Shown here one piece after another: positions 49,590 to 58,924 of a stretch of DNA of 64,000 nucleotides; within the stretch, counting starts at the first letter, position 1, and the number at the start of each line of letters is the position of its first letter. Origin of the DNA: Curtobacterium sp. 458 (GTDB lineage Bacteria; Actinomycetota; Actinomycetes; Actinomycetales; Microbacteriaceae); assembly GCF_030406605.1 (NCBI RefSeq), contig NZ_CP129104.1, positions 3,300,687-3,364,686 on the forward strand, read 5' to 3'. Position numbers and translations under genes: made by a program. Below the pieces are notes generated by a model that was given only the letters and a program-made list of their open reading frames with translations, searched no databases and was not told where the DNA came from.

Positions 49590-51683
49590 ATGACGACGCC
49601 GTTCTCCGACCTGGACCACTTCACCGCCCTCCCACGAGTCGACGGCATCGCGGTCGCTCCGGACGGGTCGCGGGTGGTCCTCACCGTCAGCGCCCTCGAC
49701 GACGAGCGCACCGGGTACCGCCGCTCGGTCTGGAGCGTCCCCGCCGACGGCTCCGGCACGCCCGTCCGGCTGACCAGGTCCGCGAAGGGCGAGGGCGGCA
49801 TCGCGGTCACGCGCGCCGGTGACGTCCTCTTCGTGTCCGGCCGGCCCGACGAGTCCGGCTCCGACGACGCGGCTCAGCTCTGGCTGCTCCCCGCGGCGGG
49901 TGGCGAGGCCCGTCCGGTCACCGCCCTGCCGGGAGGCGCAGGTGGCGTCCTCGCGACGGCCGCCGGTGCCGACGTGGTCGCCCTCACCGCGTCCCTCCTC
50001 CCGGGTGCGCAGGCCACGACCGACGCTCCTGCGTCGTTCCTCGCGGCCGACGGCGCACTGCGGAAGCGGCGGAAGGACCTGAAGGTCGGGGCGATCCTGC
50101 ACGAGACCTACCCGGTGCGCTTCTGGGACCACGACCTCGGCCCGGACGAGACGCACGTGCTCGCGCTCGACCTCGGCGGTCTGCGCGAGCGTGACGACGC
50201 CGATCGTCCGGCTCCCGGCGAGGACGCACCCGACTACCCGGCACACCTGCCGCTCCCGGTCGACCTCACCCCGACGCCGGCCCGGACGCTCGACCACGTC
50301 GACGGTGCGCTGACCCCGGACGGCCGGACGCTCGTCGCGGCCGTCGGCGTGCAGGAGGCCCGGGGCTTCCGGTCCGTCCTCGTCACCGTCGACGTCGCCA
50401 CGGGCAGCCGCACCGTGGTCTTCGACGAGCCGGACGTCGACCACGAGATGCCCCGCACCAGCCACGACGGCCGCACCGTCGCGTGGGTCCGCACGGAGCG
50501 TTCGACGCCGGCGGGTGCGCACGAGCAGGAGGTCTGGACCGCCGGGATCGCCGCGGACGGCACGGTCGACGTCGCCGGAGCCCGACGGATCGCAGCCGAC
50601 TGGGACCGCTGGCCGAGCGAACTCGTGTTCGAGCACGGGGACGGTGCGCTCCTCGCCACCGCCGACCAGGACGGCCGGGCACCCGTGTTCCGGATCCCGC
50701 TCGACGGCGGCCCGGTCGAACAGCTGACCCACGACGACTGGGCGTACTCGAACCTGCGCGTGGCGGAGGCGACCGGCGAGGTCGTGGCGCTCCGTGCCTC
50801 CTGGCAGGCGCCGCTGCACCCGGTCCGGATCGCCGCCGACGGCTCCGTGACCGTCCTCGCGACCCCCGCGCCGCTCCCCGCGGTCCCCAGCACCATCGAG
50901 GACGTCGAGACCACCGCGGCGGACGGCACGCGCGTCCGTGGGTGGCTCGTCCTGCCGGAGGGCGACGGACCGCACCCGCTGCTCCTCTGGATCCACGGCG
51001 GACCGCTGAACTCGTGGAACCAGTGGTCGTGGCGGTGGAGTCCGCAGCTCATGGCCGCGCGCGGCTACGCGGTGCTCCTGCCCGACCCCGCGCTGTCGAC
51101 CGGGTACGGGCTCGACTTCGTCAACCGTGGGTGGAACGCGTGGGGGCAGGCGCCGTACACCGACCTCATGGCGATCACCGACGCGGTCGAGGCTCGCGGC
51201 GACATCGACGAGACCCGGACCGCAGCGATGGGCGGGTCGTTCGGCGGGTACATGGCGAACTGGGTCGCCGGGCACACCGACCGGTTCCGGGCGATCGTGA
51301 CCCACGCGAGCCTCTGGGCGCTCGAGCAGTTCAACGGCACCACGGACATGTCGCAGTACTGGCAGTCGATCTTCGACGCCGAGGGCATGCGCGAGAACGA
51401 CCCGCACCGGTTCGTGGCCGACATCACGTCGCCGGTGCTCGTGATCCACGGCGACAAGGACTACCGGGTGCCGATCGGCGAAGGGCTGCGGCTGTGGTCG
51501 GAGCTCGCGGAGCACCACGCGGCGGCGGACGGCACGATGCCGCACCGGTTCCTGTACTTCCCGGACGAGAACCACTGGGTGCTCAAGCCGCAGCACGCGA
51601 CGGTCTGGTACGAGACAGTGTTCGCGTTCCTGGCGCAGCACGTCCTCGACGAGGAGTGGGAGCGGCCCGAGCTGCTCGGGTAG
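49590..51683 (+). CDS. S9-family serine peptidase (acylaminoacyl/prolyl oligopeptidase type)
   Basis: A 697-residue two-domain peptidase. The N-terminal part is a beta-propeller, with repeated strands such as IAVAPDGSRVVLTVS and PRTSHDGRTVAWVRTE. The C-terminal alpha/beta hydrolase domain has LLLWIHGGPLNSWNQWSWR, the nucleophile Ser550 in AAMGGSFGGYMANWV, Asp in VLVIHGDKDYRVP and the final His in DENHWVLKP. It cleaves short peptides in the cytoplasm by family behaviour. It begins 38 bases after the patatin gene. The exact specificity is not predictable. Confidence 0.93.
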   Translation: MTTPFSDLDHFTALPRVDGIAVAPDGSRVVLTVSALDDERTGYRRSVWSVPADGSGTPVRLTRSAKGEGGIAVTRAGDVLFVSGRPDESGSDDAAQLWLLPAAGGEARPVTALPGGAGGVLATAAGADVVALTASLLPGAQATTDAPASFLAADGALRKRRKDLKVGAILHETYPVRFWDHDLGPDETHVLALDLGGLRERDDADRPAPGEDAPDYPAHLPLPVDLTPTPARTLDHVDGALTPDGRTLVAAVGVQEARGFRSVLVTVDVATGSRTVVFDEPDVDHEMPRTSHDGRTVAWVRTERSTPAGAHEQEVWTAGIAADGTVDVAGARRIAADWDRWPSELVFEHGDGALLATADQDGRAPVFRIPLDGGPVEQLTHDDWAYSNLRVAEATGEVVALRASWQAPLHPVRIAADGSVTVLATPAPLPAVPSTIEDVETTAADGTRVRGWLVLPEGDGPHPLLLWIHGGPLNSWNQWSWRWSPQLMAARGYAVLLPDPALSTGYGLDFVNRGWNAWGQAPYTDLMAITDAVEARGDIDETRTAAMGGSFGGYMANWVAGHTDRFRAIVTHASLWALEQFNGTTDMSQYWQSIFDAEGMRENDPHRFVADITSPVLVIHGDKDYRVPIGEGLRLWSELAEHHAAADGTMPHRFLYFPDENHWVLKPQHATVWYETVFAFLAQHVLDEEWERPELLG

Positions 51684-52072
51684 CGCGGGGAGGGGCCGCG
51701 GGCCGGGGGTTCACGAAACGCGCGCGTCCCGACGAACCACGTGTCGATCGACGCGTGGTTCGTCGGAGCATGCGCCCGCATCGGGTTCCGCGCCGCGAGT
51801 ACGACGGTGCACGTGTCGATCGACGCGTGCAACGTCGCACTCGTGCGTGCGCTCACGCCGCAGACCGCACGCCGCACGCCGCTGTCGGGCGACACGACCG
51901 ATGTCGTACGACCACGTCGCTCCCCCGCGCGCACAACCGTTGCACGCGCAAACAGCGACGCGGCCGATGTCGTCCGACACCGGCCGCGCCCTTCCGCAGC
52001 GACACCCGAAGTCACACGCGGAACCGGCCGGGAGCGAGCGCTGACGCCGCACCCCGGCCGAGCTTCAGCCCC
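51684..52072. repeat. Intergenic palindromic repeats with CACGTGTCGATCGACGCGTG
   Basis: No gene is seen in this 389-base convergent gap. The 20-base motif CACGTGTCGATCGACGCGTG occurs exactly at 51738-51757 and 51810-51829. Each copy is the centre of a hairpin: 51729-51766 (13-bp perfect arms CCGACGAACCACG) and about 51802-51836 (12-bp arms, one mismatch). CCGATGTCGTACGAC (51898) and CCGATGTCGTCCGAC (51963) form a second repeated pair. Confidence 0.85.
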
Positions 52073-53266
52073 TCACACGAACGCTGCCTGCCCCGTGATC
52101 GCACGCCCGACGATGAGGGTGTTGACCTCGCGCGTGCCTTCGTAGGAGTAGATCGCCTCGGCGTCGGCGAAGAACCGCGCGACGCCCTTCTGCAGCACGA
52201 TCCCGTTGCCGCCCTGCACCTCGCGGCACCAGCCCACCGTCTCGCGCATCTTCGCCGTCGCGAACGCCTTCGCCATCGCGGAGTGCTCGTCCCCGCCCAC
52301 TCCGGCGTCCTGCATGGCCGAGGCCTGCGTGCAGAGCGCGATCGACGCCGTGATGTTCGCCAGCGACTTCACCAGGAGGTCCTGCACCATCTGGTGCGAC
52401 GCGATGGGCTTGCCGAACTGGATGCGGGTGCGGGCGTAGTCGAGCGCGGCGTCGTAGGCACCGACCGCGATGCCGATCGCCTGCCACGCGACCTCGGTGC
52501 GGGTGAGCCGCAGCACCTCCGCCGTCGCCCGGAACGAGTCCGCGCGCTGCAGCCGCCGCGACTCCGGGACGCGCACGCCCGTCATCGTGATGTCGGCGTT
52601 CTGCACGCCGCGCAGGGCGATCTTGTCCTCGATCTTCGTCGCGGTGAACCCGGGGGTGTCCGTCGTGACGAGGAAGCCCTTCACCTGGTCGTCCGCGACG
52701 TCCTTCGCCCAGATGACGACGACGTCGGCGAAGGTGGCGTTGCCGATCCAGCGCTTCTCGCCGTCGAGGACCCACTCGTCACCCTCGCGCCGAGCCGTCG
52801 TCCGCAGCCCGCGTGCCGAGTCGCTGCCGGACAGCGGTTCGGTGAGGCCGAACGCCCCGACGAGCTCGCCCCGGGCCATCGGGGGCAGCCACTCTCGCTG
52901 CTGCTCCTCGCTGCCGGCGACGGCGATCGAGTTCATCGCGAGGCCGGACTGCACGCCGATGAACGTCGCCACGCTCGCGTCGACACGCCCGAGCTCGAGC
53001 GCCGCCCAGCCGCGGTAGACGGCCGAGTTCTCGAACTGGCGCACGAGCGGGACACCCGGACCGTACATGCCGAGCTCGGCGAGCGGTGCGATGACCTGCA
53101 TCGGGAACTCGGCGCGGGCCCAGTAGGCGTCCGCGATGGGTCGGACCTCGGCTTCGAGGTACGCCCGCAGCCGCCCGAGCGAGTCACGCTCCTGCTCGGT
53201 CAGCCCCGCCTGGAAGCCGTAGAAGTCCGATTCGAGGAGGGGCGTGGTGGCTGCCGTCGTTGACAT
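52073..53266 (-). CDS. Acyl-CoA dehydrogenase (glutaryl-CoA dehydrogenase-like)
   Basis: A 397-residue FAD enzyme that makes a trans-2 double bond in acyl-CoA. Seen are VRPIADAYWARAEFPMQVIA, AFGLTEPLSGSDSARGLRTT (FAD/substrate region), EKRWIGNATFADVVVIWAKD, AYDAALDYARTRIQFGKPI and, near the end, IYSYEGTREVNTLIVGRAIT, with the catalytic Glu in YEGT. The glutaryl-CoA dehydrogenase group is the nearest fit, but a branched or medium acyl chain is possible. It is divergent from a TetR-like regulator across 47 bases. Confidence 0.91.
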   Translation of the reverse strand: MSTTAATTPLLESDFYGFQAGLTEQERDSLGRLRAYLEAEVRPIADAYWARAEFPMQVIAPLAELGMYGPGVPLVRQFENSAVYRGWAALELGRVDASVATFIGVQSGLAMNSIAVAGSEEQQREWLPPMARGELVGAFGLTEPLSGSDSARGLRTTARREGDEWVLDGEKRWIGNATFADVVVIWAKDVADDQVKGFLVTTDTPGFTATKIEDKIALRGVQNADITMTGVRVPESRRLQRADSFRATAEVLRLTRTEVAWQAIGIAVGAYDAALDYARTRIQFGKPIASHQMVQDLLVKSLANITASIALCTQASAMQDAGVGGDEHSAMAKAFATAKMRETVGWCREVQGGNGIVLQKGVARFFADAEAIYSYEGTREVNTLIVGRAITGQAAFV

Positions 53267-53313
53267 ACCCCTGATCGTGCATCATTCTCGAAAACGTTGC
53301 AAGGGAGGGATGC

Positions 53314-53895
53314 ATGTACACATCGAACTCTGCGCTGCGCGCCTTCCGGGAGGCCCGCCACACCTTCATCGACGGCTCGCGGATCGACATGGGAACCCTG
53401 GCAGCGTCGCTCGGCGTGGACCGGACGTCCCTGTTCCGGTGGGTGGGCAACCGCGACCAGCTGCTGTCCGAGGTGCTGTGGTCACTGGCCGTCCCGACGC
53501 TCGACGGCGCTGCCGCAGCGGCTGCTCCGTCGGGGGTCGCGCGCATCGTCGACGTCCTGGACCGGTTCACAGCCGACCTCATCCGAGCGCCCTACTTCCG
53601 GGCGTTCCTCACCCGGGAACCCGCACGGGCCCTCCGGCTCCTGACGACGTCGGACAGCGACGTGCAGAGTCGCTTCGTCGCACGGGTCACCGCGCTGGTC
53701 GACGCCGAGCGGAACTCCGGCGCGTTCGATCCCGCACCGTTGTCGAGCGAGGAGTTGGCGCGGCTCCTGGTCCGGATCTCGGAGTCGTTCACCTACGCCG
53801 ACCTCATCTCGGGCGAAACGCCCGACGCTGCCCGAGCCCGTGCGACGTTCGAGTACGTGCTCCGCCCGGCTGCCGTGCCAGCACCGGTCGACTGA
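53314..53895 (+). CDS. TetR/QsdR-like transcriptional regulator
   Basis: A 193-residue regulator. It has an N-terminal helix-turn-helix (DGSRIDMGTLAASLGVDRTS, LFRWVGNRDQLLSEVLWSLA) and a QsdR-type C-terminal domain (APYFRAFLTREPARALRLL, SSEELARLLVRISESFTYAD). It is divergent from the acyl-CoA dehydrogenase gene, whose expression it probably controls in response to an acyl compound. The shared 47-base promoter includes TTCTCGAAAACGTTGCAA. The ligand is unknown. Confidence 0.83.
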   Translation: MYTSNSALRAFREARHTFIDGSRIDMGTLAASLGVDRTSLFRWVGNRDQLLSEVLWSLAVPTLDGAAAAAAPSGVARIVDVLDRFTADLIRAPYFRAFLTREPARALRLLTTSDSDVQSRFVARVTALVDAERNSGAFDPAPLSSEELARLLVRISESFTYADLISGETPDAARARATFEYVLRPAAVPAPVD

Positions 53896-53913
53896 CGCCC
53901 GCCGGTGCCGGCG

Positions 53914-54354
53914 TCAGCCCTTCGCGGCGGTGAACTCGAGGTTGATGTCGTCGGGGTCCTGGACGGAGAGGATCACGATCCCGGTGTCGCCGAGGTCCGT
54001 CACCGCACCGTGCTCGATGCCCGCAGCGTCCAGACGAGCGGCAGCGTCGTGCAGGGCGGCGACCGAGCCCACGGTGAAGCTGACGTGGTCGAGCCCGACG
54101 GTGTCCGGGTCGAACCGCTGCCCGTGGGGAGCGACCGGCCGGAGCCCGAAGAGCTGGTCGCCGAGCGGGAAGATGCACCCGCCGTAGAGGCGCTCGCGGT
54201 CCTGCTCGATCCCGGGCTCGTCAGCGTGCTCGCTGAAGTCCATCGTGGGCTCGACGCCGAGCAGCTGCTCGTAGAACGCCTTGCTCCGGTGGATGTCGGT
54301 CACGGTCACCCGGACGTGGGCGAGTGCGGTGGGGTGGGCGAAGGACTCGGACAC
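53914..54354 (-). CDS. Glyoxalase/VOC-family protein
   Basis: A 146-residue VOC-fold protein: ALAHVRVTVTDIHRSKAFYE, LLGVEPTMDFSE, GCIFPLGDQLFGLRP, GLDHVSFTVGSVAAL and VILSVQDPDDINLEFTAAKG. The conserved His (HVRV and DHVSF) and the final Glu are the expected metal ligands of a glyoxalase or dioxygenase-type enzyme. GTG 54354 has GAGGAG upstream. The substrate is unknown. Confidence 0.86.
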   Translation of the reverse strand: MSESFAHPTALAHVRVTVTDIHRSKAFYEQLLGVEPTMDFSEHADEPGIEQDRERLYGGCIFPLGDQLFGLRPVAPHGQRFDPDTVGLDHVSFTVGSVAALHDAAARLDAAGIEHGAVTDLGDTGIVILSVQDPDDINLEFTAAKG

Positions 54355-54469
54355 GATGAGGTGCTCCTCGTGGTGCGGCGGACGGCCGGTGGTCACCGGC
54401 ACCCGTCGAGGCAACGCCCACGGCCTGACGAGCACCCGCACGGTGCGGCGACCGGACAGCTCCCGACGA

Positions 54470-54625
54470 TCAGCGGAAGCCGCGGGTCTCCAGCAGGTGG
54501 TGCGGGATGCCGTGTCCCTGACAGCGGTCACGGCGACGAACGCCACGCATCACGTCGCGGACGTGGTCGCCGCAGCCGGCCCACGAAGACTTGCCGCACA
54601 CGGGGCACTGAACCGACTCGCACAT
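54470..54625 (-). CDS. 51-residue zinc-ribbon-like protein
   Basis: A short reading frame from ATG 54625 to TGA 54470. It starts MCESVQCPVCGKSSWAGCG, with CxxC and a further Cys two residues beyond the tryptophan, and has CQGHGIPHH later, giving a plausible zinc site. It resembles a widespread small actinobacterial protein family with the start CP.CGK..WAGCG. GTGGGG precedes the ATG. It lies between the VOC gene and the thioesterase gene. Function unknown; a nucleic-acid or redox role is only a guess. Confidence 0.75.
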   Translation of the reverse strand: MCESVQCPVCGKSSWAGCGDHVRDVMRGVRRRDRCQGHGIPHHLLETRGFR

Positions 54626-54797
54626 GGTCCCCACGGTACGGACGGAGTCCTGAGGGGACGGCTGGCACGCTGTACCCGCTCGACCGCATGACGGGATCCG
54701 GACTCCCGAGCATCAGACGGCACGGAGCCGGAGTCGACTACGGTCGGTCCGGCCTCGGACCCGGGACCAGCCGAGCCGCACGACCGATCGGAGACCG

Positions 54798-55226
54798 ATG
54801 ACCATCGACGAGTACCCGTTCACCCGCACCTACCCCACGCGGTGGAACGACAACGACATGTTCGGGCACGTGAACAACACGATCTACTACTCGGCGATGG
54901 ACAACGCCGCGACGTACTGGTTCCGCGAGGTCGCCGGACTCGACCCGTTCTCGTCGGAGTGGATCGCGGTGCTGGTCTCGTCGAGCTGTCACTTCGTCGA
55001 GTCGGCAGTGTGGCCGGACGTCATCGACGTCGGGATGCGGTCGAAGCGGATCGGCACCACCAGCATCGCGTGGGAGTTCGGGCTCTTCCGTGCCTCCGAC
55101 GGCGCGCTGCTCGCGACGGGTGAGTTCGTCCACGTGGTCATCGACCGCGAGGGCGCCCGCCGCCCGGTGCCGGTGCCGCCCGAGCTGCGCGAACTCGTCA
55201 CGGACACGATGACCGTCCCCGCCTGA
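54798..55226 (+). CDS. 4HBT-type acyl-CoA thioesterase
   Basis: A 142-residue hotdog-fold enzyme that hydrolyses acyl-CoA thioesters. It has TRWNDNDMFGHVNNTIYYSA with the catalytic Asp, then WFREVAGLDPF, SSCHFVESAVWPDVIDVG and FVHVVIDREGARRPVP, the YbgC/FcbC layout. The acyl chain length is unknown. A 27-bp hairpin follows its stop by 5 bases. Confidence 0.9.
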   Translation: MTIDEYPFTRTYPTRWNDNDMFGHVNNTIYYSAMDNAATYWFREVAGLDPFSSEWIAVLVSSSCHFVESAVWPDVIDVGMRSKRIGTTSIAWEFGLFRASDGALLATGEFVHVVIDREGARRPVPVPPELRELVTDTMTVPA

Positions 55227-55231
55227 CCAGC

Positions 55232-55291
55232 GCACAACCGGAGACGGCTCGAACCACGTCATCTCGTGGTTCGAGCCGTCTTTGGTTGTGC
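55232..55291. terminator. 27-bp terminator hairpin
   Basis: Arms 55232-55258 and 55265-55291 pair through 27 bases, with two G-T pairs and a TTT run on the 3' arm. It separates the thioesterase gene from the convergent putA. Confidence 0.85.
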
Positions 55292-55357
55292 GAACGTCGT
55301 GCCCTATCGAGCGCCGAGCGAGCGCCGAGCGCGACGCCGAGTGCGGTACCCGGCGCC

Positions 55358-58300
55358 CTAGATCAGCGCGTCCGTCAGGTGGTTCGGCGTCCCGAAGCGG
55401 TGCGCCGTGATCGACACCGCCTGCTCCCGGAGGAACGGCAGCACCTCGAGTCGTCCCGCCTCGGTCACGGGCTCGGCGTACACCGCGACGTCCGGACGCC
55501 CACCGATCGCCGTGTACAGCGCCGAGACGTCACCGCCGATGAGCCGCACCCGCGTGGAGGGGCCGTCAGCGATCCGCGCCGAGAACGCCGCGTCGGTCTC
55601 ACGTTCACGGAGCGACCGGACGATCGACAGCGACTGCACGGCCGATGGCACGGCGGCCGGCAGCGAACCGGCCACCGAGACGTCGATCGTGGTCCCGGCG
55701 CGGAGCGCAGCCGACACGACGCGCACGAGCGACTCGACACCGTCCGCATCGATGTCGGTGGCAGCCAGCCGCACGTGCACTCCCGGGTAGGGCAGGTAGC
55801 GCGCGATGTTCCGCTCGGCGGTGAGTGCCGACACGTCCGTGGCGGTGCCGAACAGCGACGCCCATGCCTGCTGGTCGGACGCGAGCGAACGGTCGAGCGA
55901 CTCCGAGGCGGCCCCGGCAGCCCGGACGAACGCCGACACCGGGGCGGACACCGCGGCACCAGCACCAGCACCAGCGGGCGCCGACGACCACGAGCCGAGC
56001 CCGAGCAGGTAGTTCAGCCCACCGGCCTTCGTCCCCGCGCCGACCGCCGACTTCTTCCACCCGCCGAACGGCTGCCGCCGGACGATCGCACCGGTGATGC
56101 CGCGGTTCACGTAGAGGTTGCCCGCCTCGATGCGGTCGAGCCAGGTGCCGATCTCCGCCGGGTCGAGCGAGTGCAGACCCGAGGTGAGGCCGTAGTCGAC
56201 CTCGTTCACGATGTCGATCGCCTCGTCGAGGGTGCGGGCGGTCATGATGCCGAGGATGGGACCGAAGTACTCGGTGCGGTGGAACGCCGAGCCGCGGGCG
56301 ACACCGTCGCGGACCCCGGGGCTCCAGAGCTTGCCGGAGTCGTCCAGGCGCGCGGGCTGCACGGCCCACGACTCCCCTGCGCCGAGCTTCGTCAGGCCGT
56401 CGAGCAGCTTGCCCGCGGCCGGTTCGATGACCGGCCCCATCTGCGTGGTCGAGTCGGTCGGGTAGCCCACGGTCAGCGAGGACACCGCGTCGACGAGCTG
56501 CGACCGGAACCGCCGCGACGTGGCCACCGAACCGACCAGCACCACGAGGGAGGCTGCGGAGCACTTCTGGCCCGCGTGCCCGAACGCCGAGGCGACGACG
56601 TCCTTCACGGCGAGGTCGAGGTCGGCGGACGGGGTGACGATGATCGCGTTCTTCCCCGAGGTCTCGGCGAGGAGCGGCAGGTCGGGGCGGAACGAGCGGA
56701 AGAGCTCGGCGGTCTCGTACGCCCCCGTGAGGATCACCCGGTCGACGAGCGGCGACGACACGAGCTGCTCCCCGAGGTCGTTCTCGGAGACCTGCAGGAA
56801 CGCGAGGACGTCGGCGGGGGCACCGTGCAGGTCGAGCGCGGTCTCGATGATCGACGCGAGCACGGCACCCGAGCGCTCGGCGGGCGGCGCGGGCTTGAGC
56901 ACCACGGCCGACCCGGCGGCGAGCGCGGCCAGGGTCGATCCGGCGGGGATCGCGACCGGGAAGTTCCACGGCGGCGCGACGAGCGTCAGGGCAGCCGGGG
57001 TGAAGGTCGCACCGTCGACGTCGTCGAGGCCGGATGCGAGCTCAGCGTAGAAGTGCGCGAAGTCGATCGCTTCGGACACCTCGGGGTCGGCCTGGTCGAT
57101 GGTCTTGCCGGTCTCGGAAGCCATGACCTCGACGAGCGCTGCGCGGTTCGCCTCGAGTGCGTCACCGACGGCGTGCAGCACGGCGCCGCGCGCCGCGCCC
57201 GACCACGAGGCCCATGCACTGCCCGCTGCACGGACACGACCGAGGATCGAGTCGAGCGTCGAGGCGGAGTCGACCCGTGCCTCCTGGACGGCCTTGGCAC
57301 CCAGCGTCGACGACGCGACCCGCGCGGTGATGTCGGCACCCCACTCGCGGAACGCGGCGACGGACGGGTCGGTGTCCGGCGTGTTCTCGAAGTGCCCCGC
57401 GGAGGGGCGACCGACGGCCGCGTAGCGGTCGGCGACGCGGTGGGACGCCGGAGCGAGGAGCCCCTCCGGCGTGGCGAGCGGTGCCAGGGACGACCGGAAG
57501 CGGTCTTCCTCGCGGGCGAAGAGCTCCGGCGAGGAGGCGAGGGAGAAGACCGCGGACATGAAGTTCTCCTGCGATGCGCCTTCCTCCAGGCGACGGATCA
57601 GGTACGCGATCGCGACGTCGAACTCGCCGGGGTGGACCACCGGCGTGTAGAGCAGCAGGGACCCGACGGTGCGGCGGACTGCCTCGGCCTGCCCCTGCGC
57701 CATGCCGAGCAGCATCTCGAACTCGATGCCGTCGCGGACGCCCCGCTGGCCGGCGAGCAGCCAGGCGTGCGCGACGTCGAACAGGTTGTGGCCGGCGACG
57801 CCGACGCGCACGTTCTCGACGCGTGACGGGGTGAGCGCCCAGTCGAGCACCCGCTTGTAGTTCGTGTCGGAGTCCTGCTTGGTGTGCCACGTGGCGAGCG
57901 GCCAGCCGTGCACGGAGGCCTCGACCTGCTCCATCGGCAGGTTGGCGCCCTTCACGAGCCGGACCTTGATGTCGGCGCCTCCGCGGGCGCGACGGGCCGC
58001 GGACCACTCCTGCAGGTGCTGCATCGCGGCGAGCGCGTCGGGGAGGTACGCCTGGAGGACGATGCCGGCCTCGAGCGTCGTGAACTCGGGCTCGTCGAGG
58101 AGCTTCGTGAAGACCGCGATGGTGAGGTCGAGGTCCTTGTACTCCTCCATGTCGAGGTTGATGAACTTGTTCGGTGACGCCGCGGCGGCACGGCGGAACA
58201 GCGGCCGGAGCTTCTCGATGATGTCCTCGACGGCGTGGTCGAACGCCCACGGCGAGTGCGGGTGCACGGTCGAGGAGACCTTGATCGACACGTAGTCGAC

Positions 58301-58843
58301 GTCGTCGCGGGCGAGCAGCTTCAGCGTGCCGTCCAGGCGCCGCGCGGCCTCCTTCTCGCCGAGCACCGCCTCACCGAGCAGGTTGACGTTGAGCCGCACG
58401 CCCTCGCGCTTGATCTTCGCGATCGCCGGGCCGAGCTTGGCGTCGGTGGCGTCCACGATGAGGTGGCCCACCATGCCCCGCAGCACGCGTCGGGCAATCG
58501 GCACGACGACGCCGGGGAGCACCGGGGCCATCCCGCCACCGAGCCGGACGAGTCCACGGAGCGCCGCGGGCAGGAACCCGGGCGCGTTCGGCGCGATGGC
58601 GCGGAGCTTGCGCGCGGCGACGCCGAGGTCCTCCGGGCGGACGACGCCGTCGACGAACCCGACCGCGAAGTCGAGGCCGGCCGGGTCGGCGAGGACGCCC
58701 GCGAGCTGCTTCGCGGAGCCGTCGACCGGGTAGGTCTCCGCCTCGGCGAGCCACTGCCGGACGAGCGCGACCGACTCGTCGGCGAGGTCGCCCGGTCCGG
58801 TGGGCTGGGGAGCGGCAGCGGGGTGCTCGTGCACGGTCGTCAT
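55358..58843 (-). CDS. putA: Bifunctional proline dehydrogenase / glutamate-semialdehyde dehydrogenase
   Basis: Oxidises proline to glutamate in two steps, an FAD then an NAD domain. The 1,161-residue protein has the proline dehydrogenase half (about 20-480; DDVDYVSIKVSSTVHPHSPW, FINLDMEEYKDLDLT, VRLVKGANLPMEQ) and the aldehyde dehydrogenase half (about 520-960; LVAPPWNFPVAIPAGS, LAETSGKNAIIV, AFGHAGQKCSAASL with the catalytic Cys). The last 200 residues resemble the extra aldehyde-dehydrogenase-like C-terminal domain of larger PutA types and end FGTPNHLTDAL. No DNA-binding domain is present, so control probably comes from the divergent LysR protein. Full length and intact. Confidence 0.95.
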   Translation of the reverse strand: MTTVHEHPAAAPQPTGPGDLADESVALVRQWLAEAETYPVDGSAKQLAGVLADPAGLDFAVGFVDGVVRPEDLGVAARKLRAIAPNAPGFLPAALRGLVRLGGGMAPVLPGVVVPIARRVLRGMVGHLIVDATDAKLGPAIAKIKREGVRLNVNLLGEAVLGEKEAARRLDGTLKLLARDDVDYVSIKVSSTVHPHSPWAFDHAVEDIIEKLRPLFRRAAAASPNKFINLDMEEYKDLDLTIAVFTKLLDEPEFTTLEAGIVLQAYLPDALAAMQHLQEWSAARRARGGADIKVRLVKGANLPMEQVEASVHGWPLATWHTKQDSDTNYKRVLDWALTPSRVENVRVGVAGHNLFDVAHAWLLAGQRGVRDGIEFEMLLGMAQGQAEAVRRTVGSLLLYTPVVHPGEFDVAIAYLIRRLEEGASQENFMSAVFSLASSPELFAREEDRFRSSLAPLATPEGLLAPASHRVADRYAAVGRPSAGHFENTPDTDPSVAAFREWGADITARVASSTLGAKAVQEARVDSASTLDSILGRVRAAGSAWASWSGAARGAVLHAVGDALEANRAALVEVMASETGKTIDQADPEVSEAIDFAHFYAELASGLDDVDGATFTPAALTLVAPPWNFPVAIPAGSTLAALAAGSAVVLKPAPPAERSGAVLASIIETALDLHGAPADVLAFLQVSENDLGEQLVSSPLVDRVILTGAYETAELFRSFRPDLPLLAETSGKNAIIVTPSADLDLAVKDVVASAFGHAGQKCSAASLVVLVGSVATSRRFRSQLVDAVSSLTVGYPTDSTTQMGPVIEPAAGKLLDGLTKLGAGESWAVQPARLDDSGKLWSPGVRDGVARGSAFHRTEYFGPILGIMTARTLDEAIDIVNEVDYGLTSGLHSLDPAEIGTWLDRIEAGNLYVNRGITGAIVRRQPFGGWKKSAVGAGTKAGGLNYLLGLGSWSSAPAGAGAGAAVSAPVSAFVRAAGAASESLDRSLASDQQAWASLFGTATDVSALTAERNIARYLPYPGVHVRLAATDIDADGVESLVRVVSAALRAGTTIDVSVAGSLPAAVPSAVQSLSIVRSLRERETDAAFSARIADGPSTRVRLIGGDVSALYTAIGGRPDVAVYAEPVTEAGRLEVLPFLREQAVSITAHRFGTPNHLTDALI

Positions 58844-58889
58844 GGGATCAGTGTGGAGCCGCCGAAGCATCAGCGGAAGCAACGTTTCG

Positions 58890-58918
58890 TGACGAGTACC
58901 GTGCAGTTCTCCTAAACT
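58890..58918 (+). promoter_or_regulatory. Promoter of the putA-divergent LysR gene
   Basis: TGACGA (58890-58895), a 17-base spacer and TAAACT (58913-58918) form a sigma-70-like promoter. The -10 ends 6 bases before ATG 58925, so the message is probably leaderless. The 81-base region is shared with putA on the other strand. Confidence 0.6.
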
Positions 58919-58924
58919 GACGCC

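Noticed and set aside
55286..57826. An 846-codon plus-strand frame opposite putA
   Set aside because: Antisense shadow; putA on the minus strand is intact with both domains.
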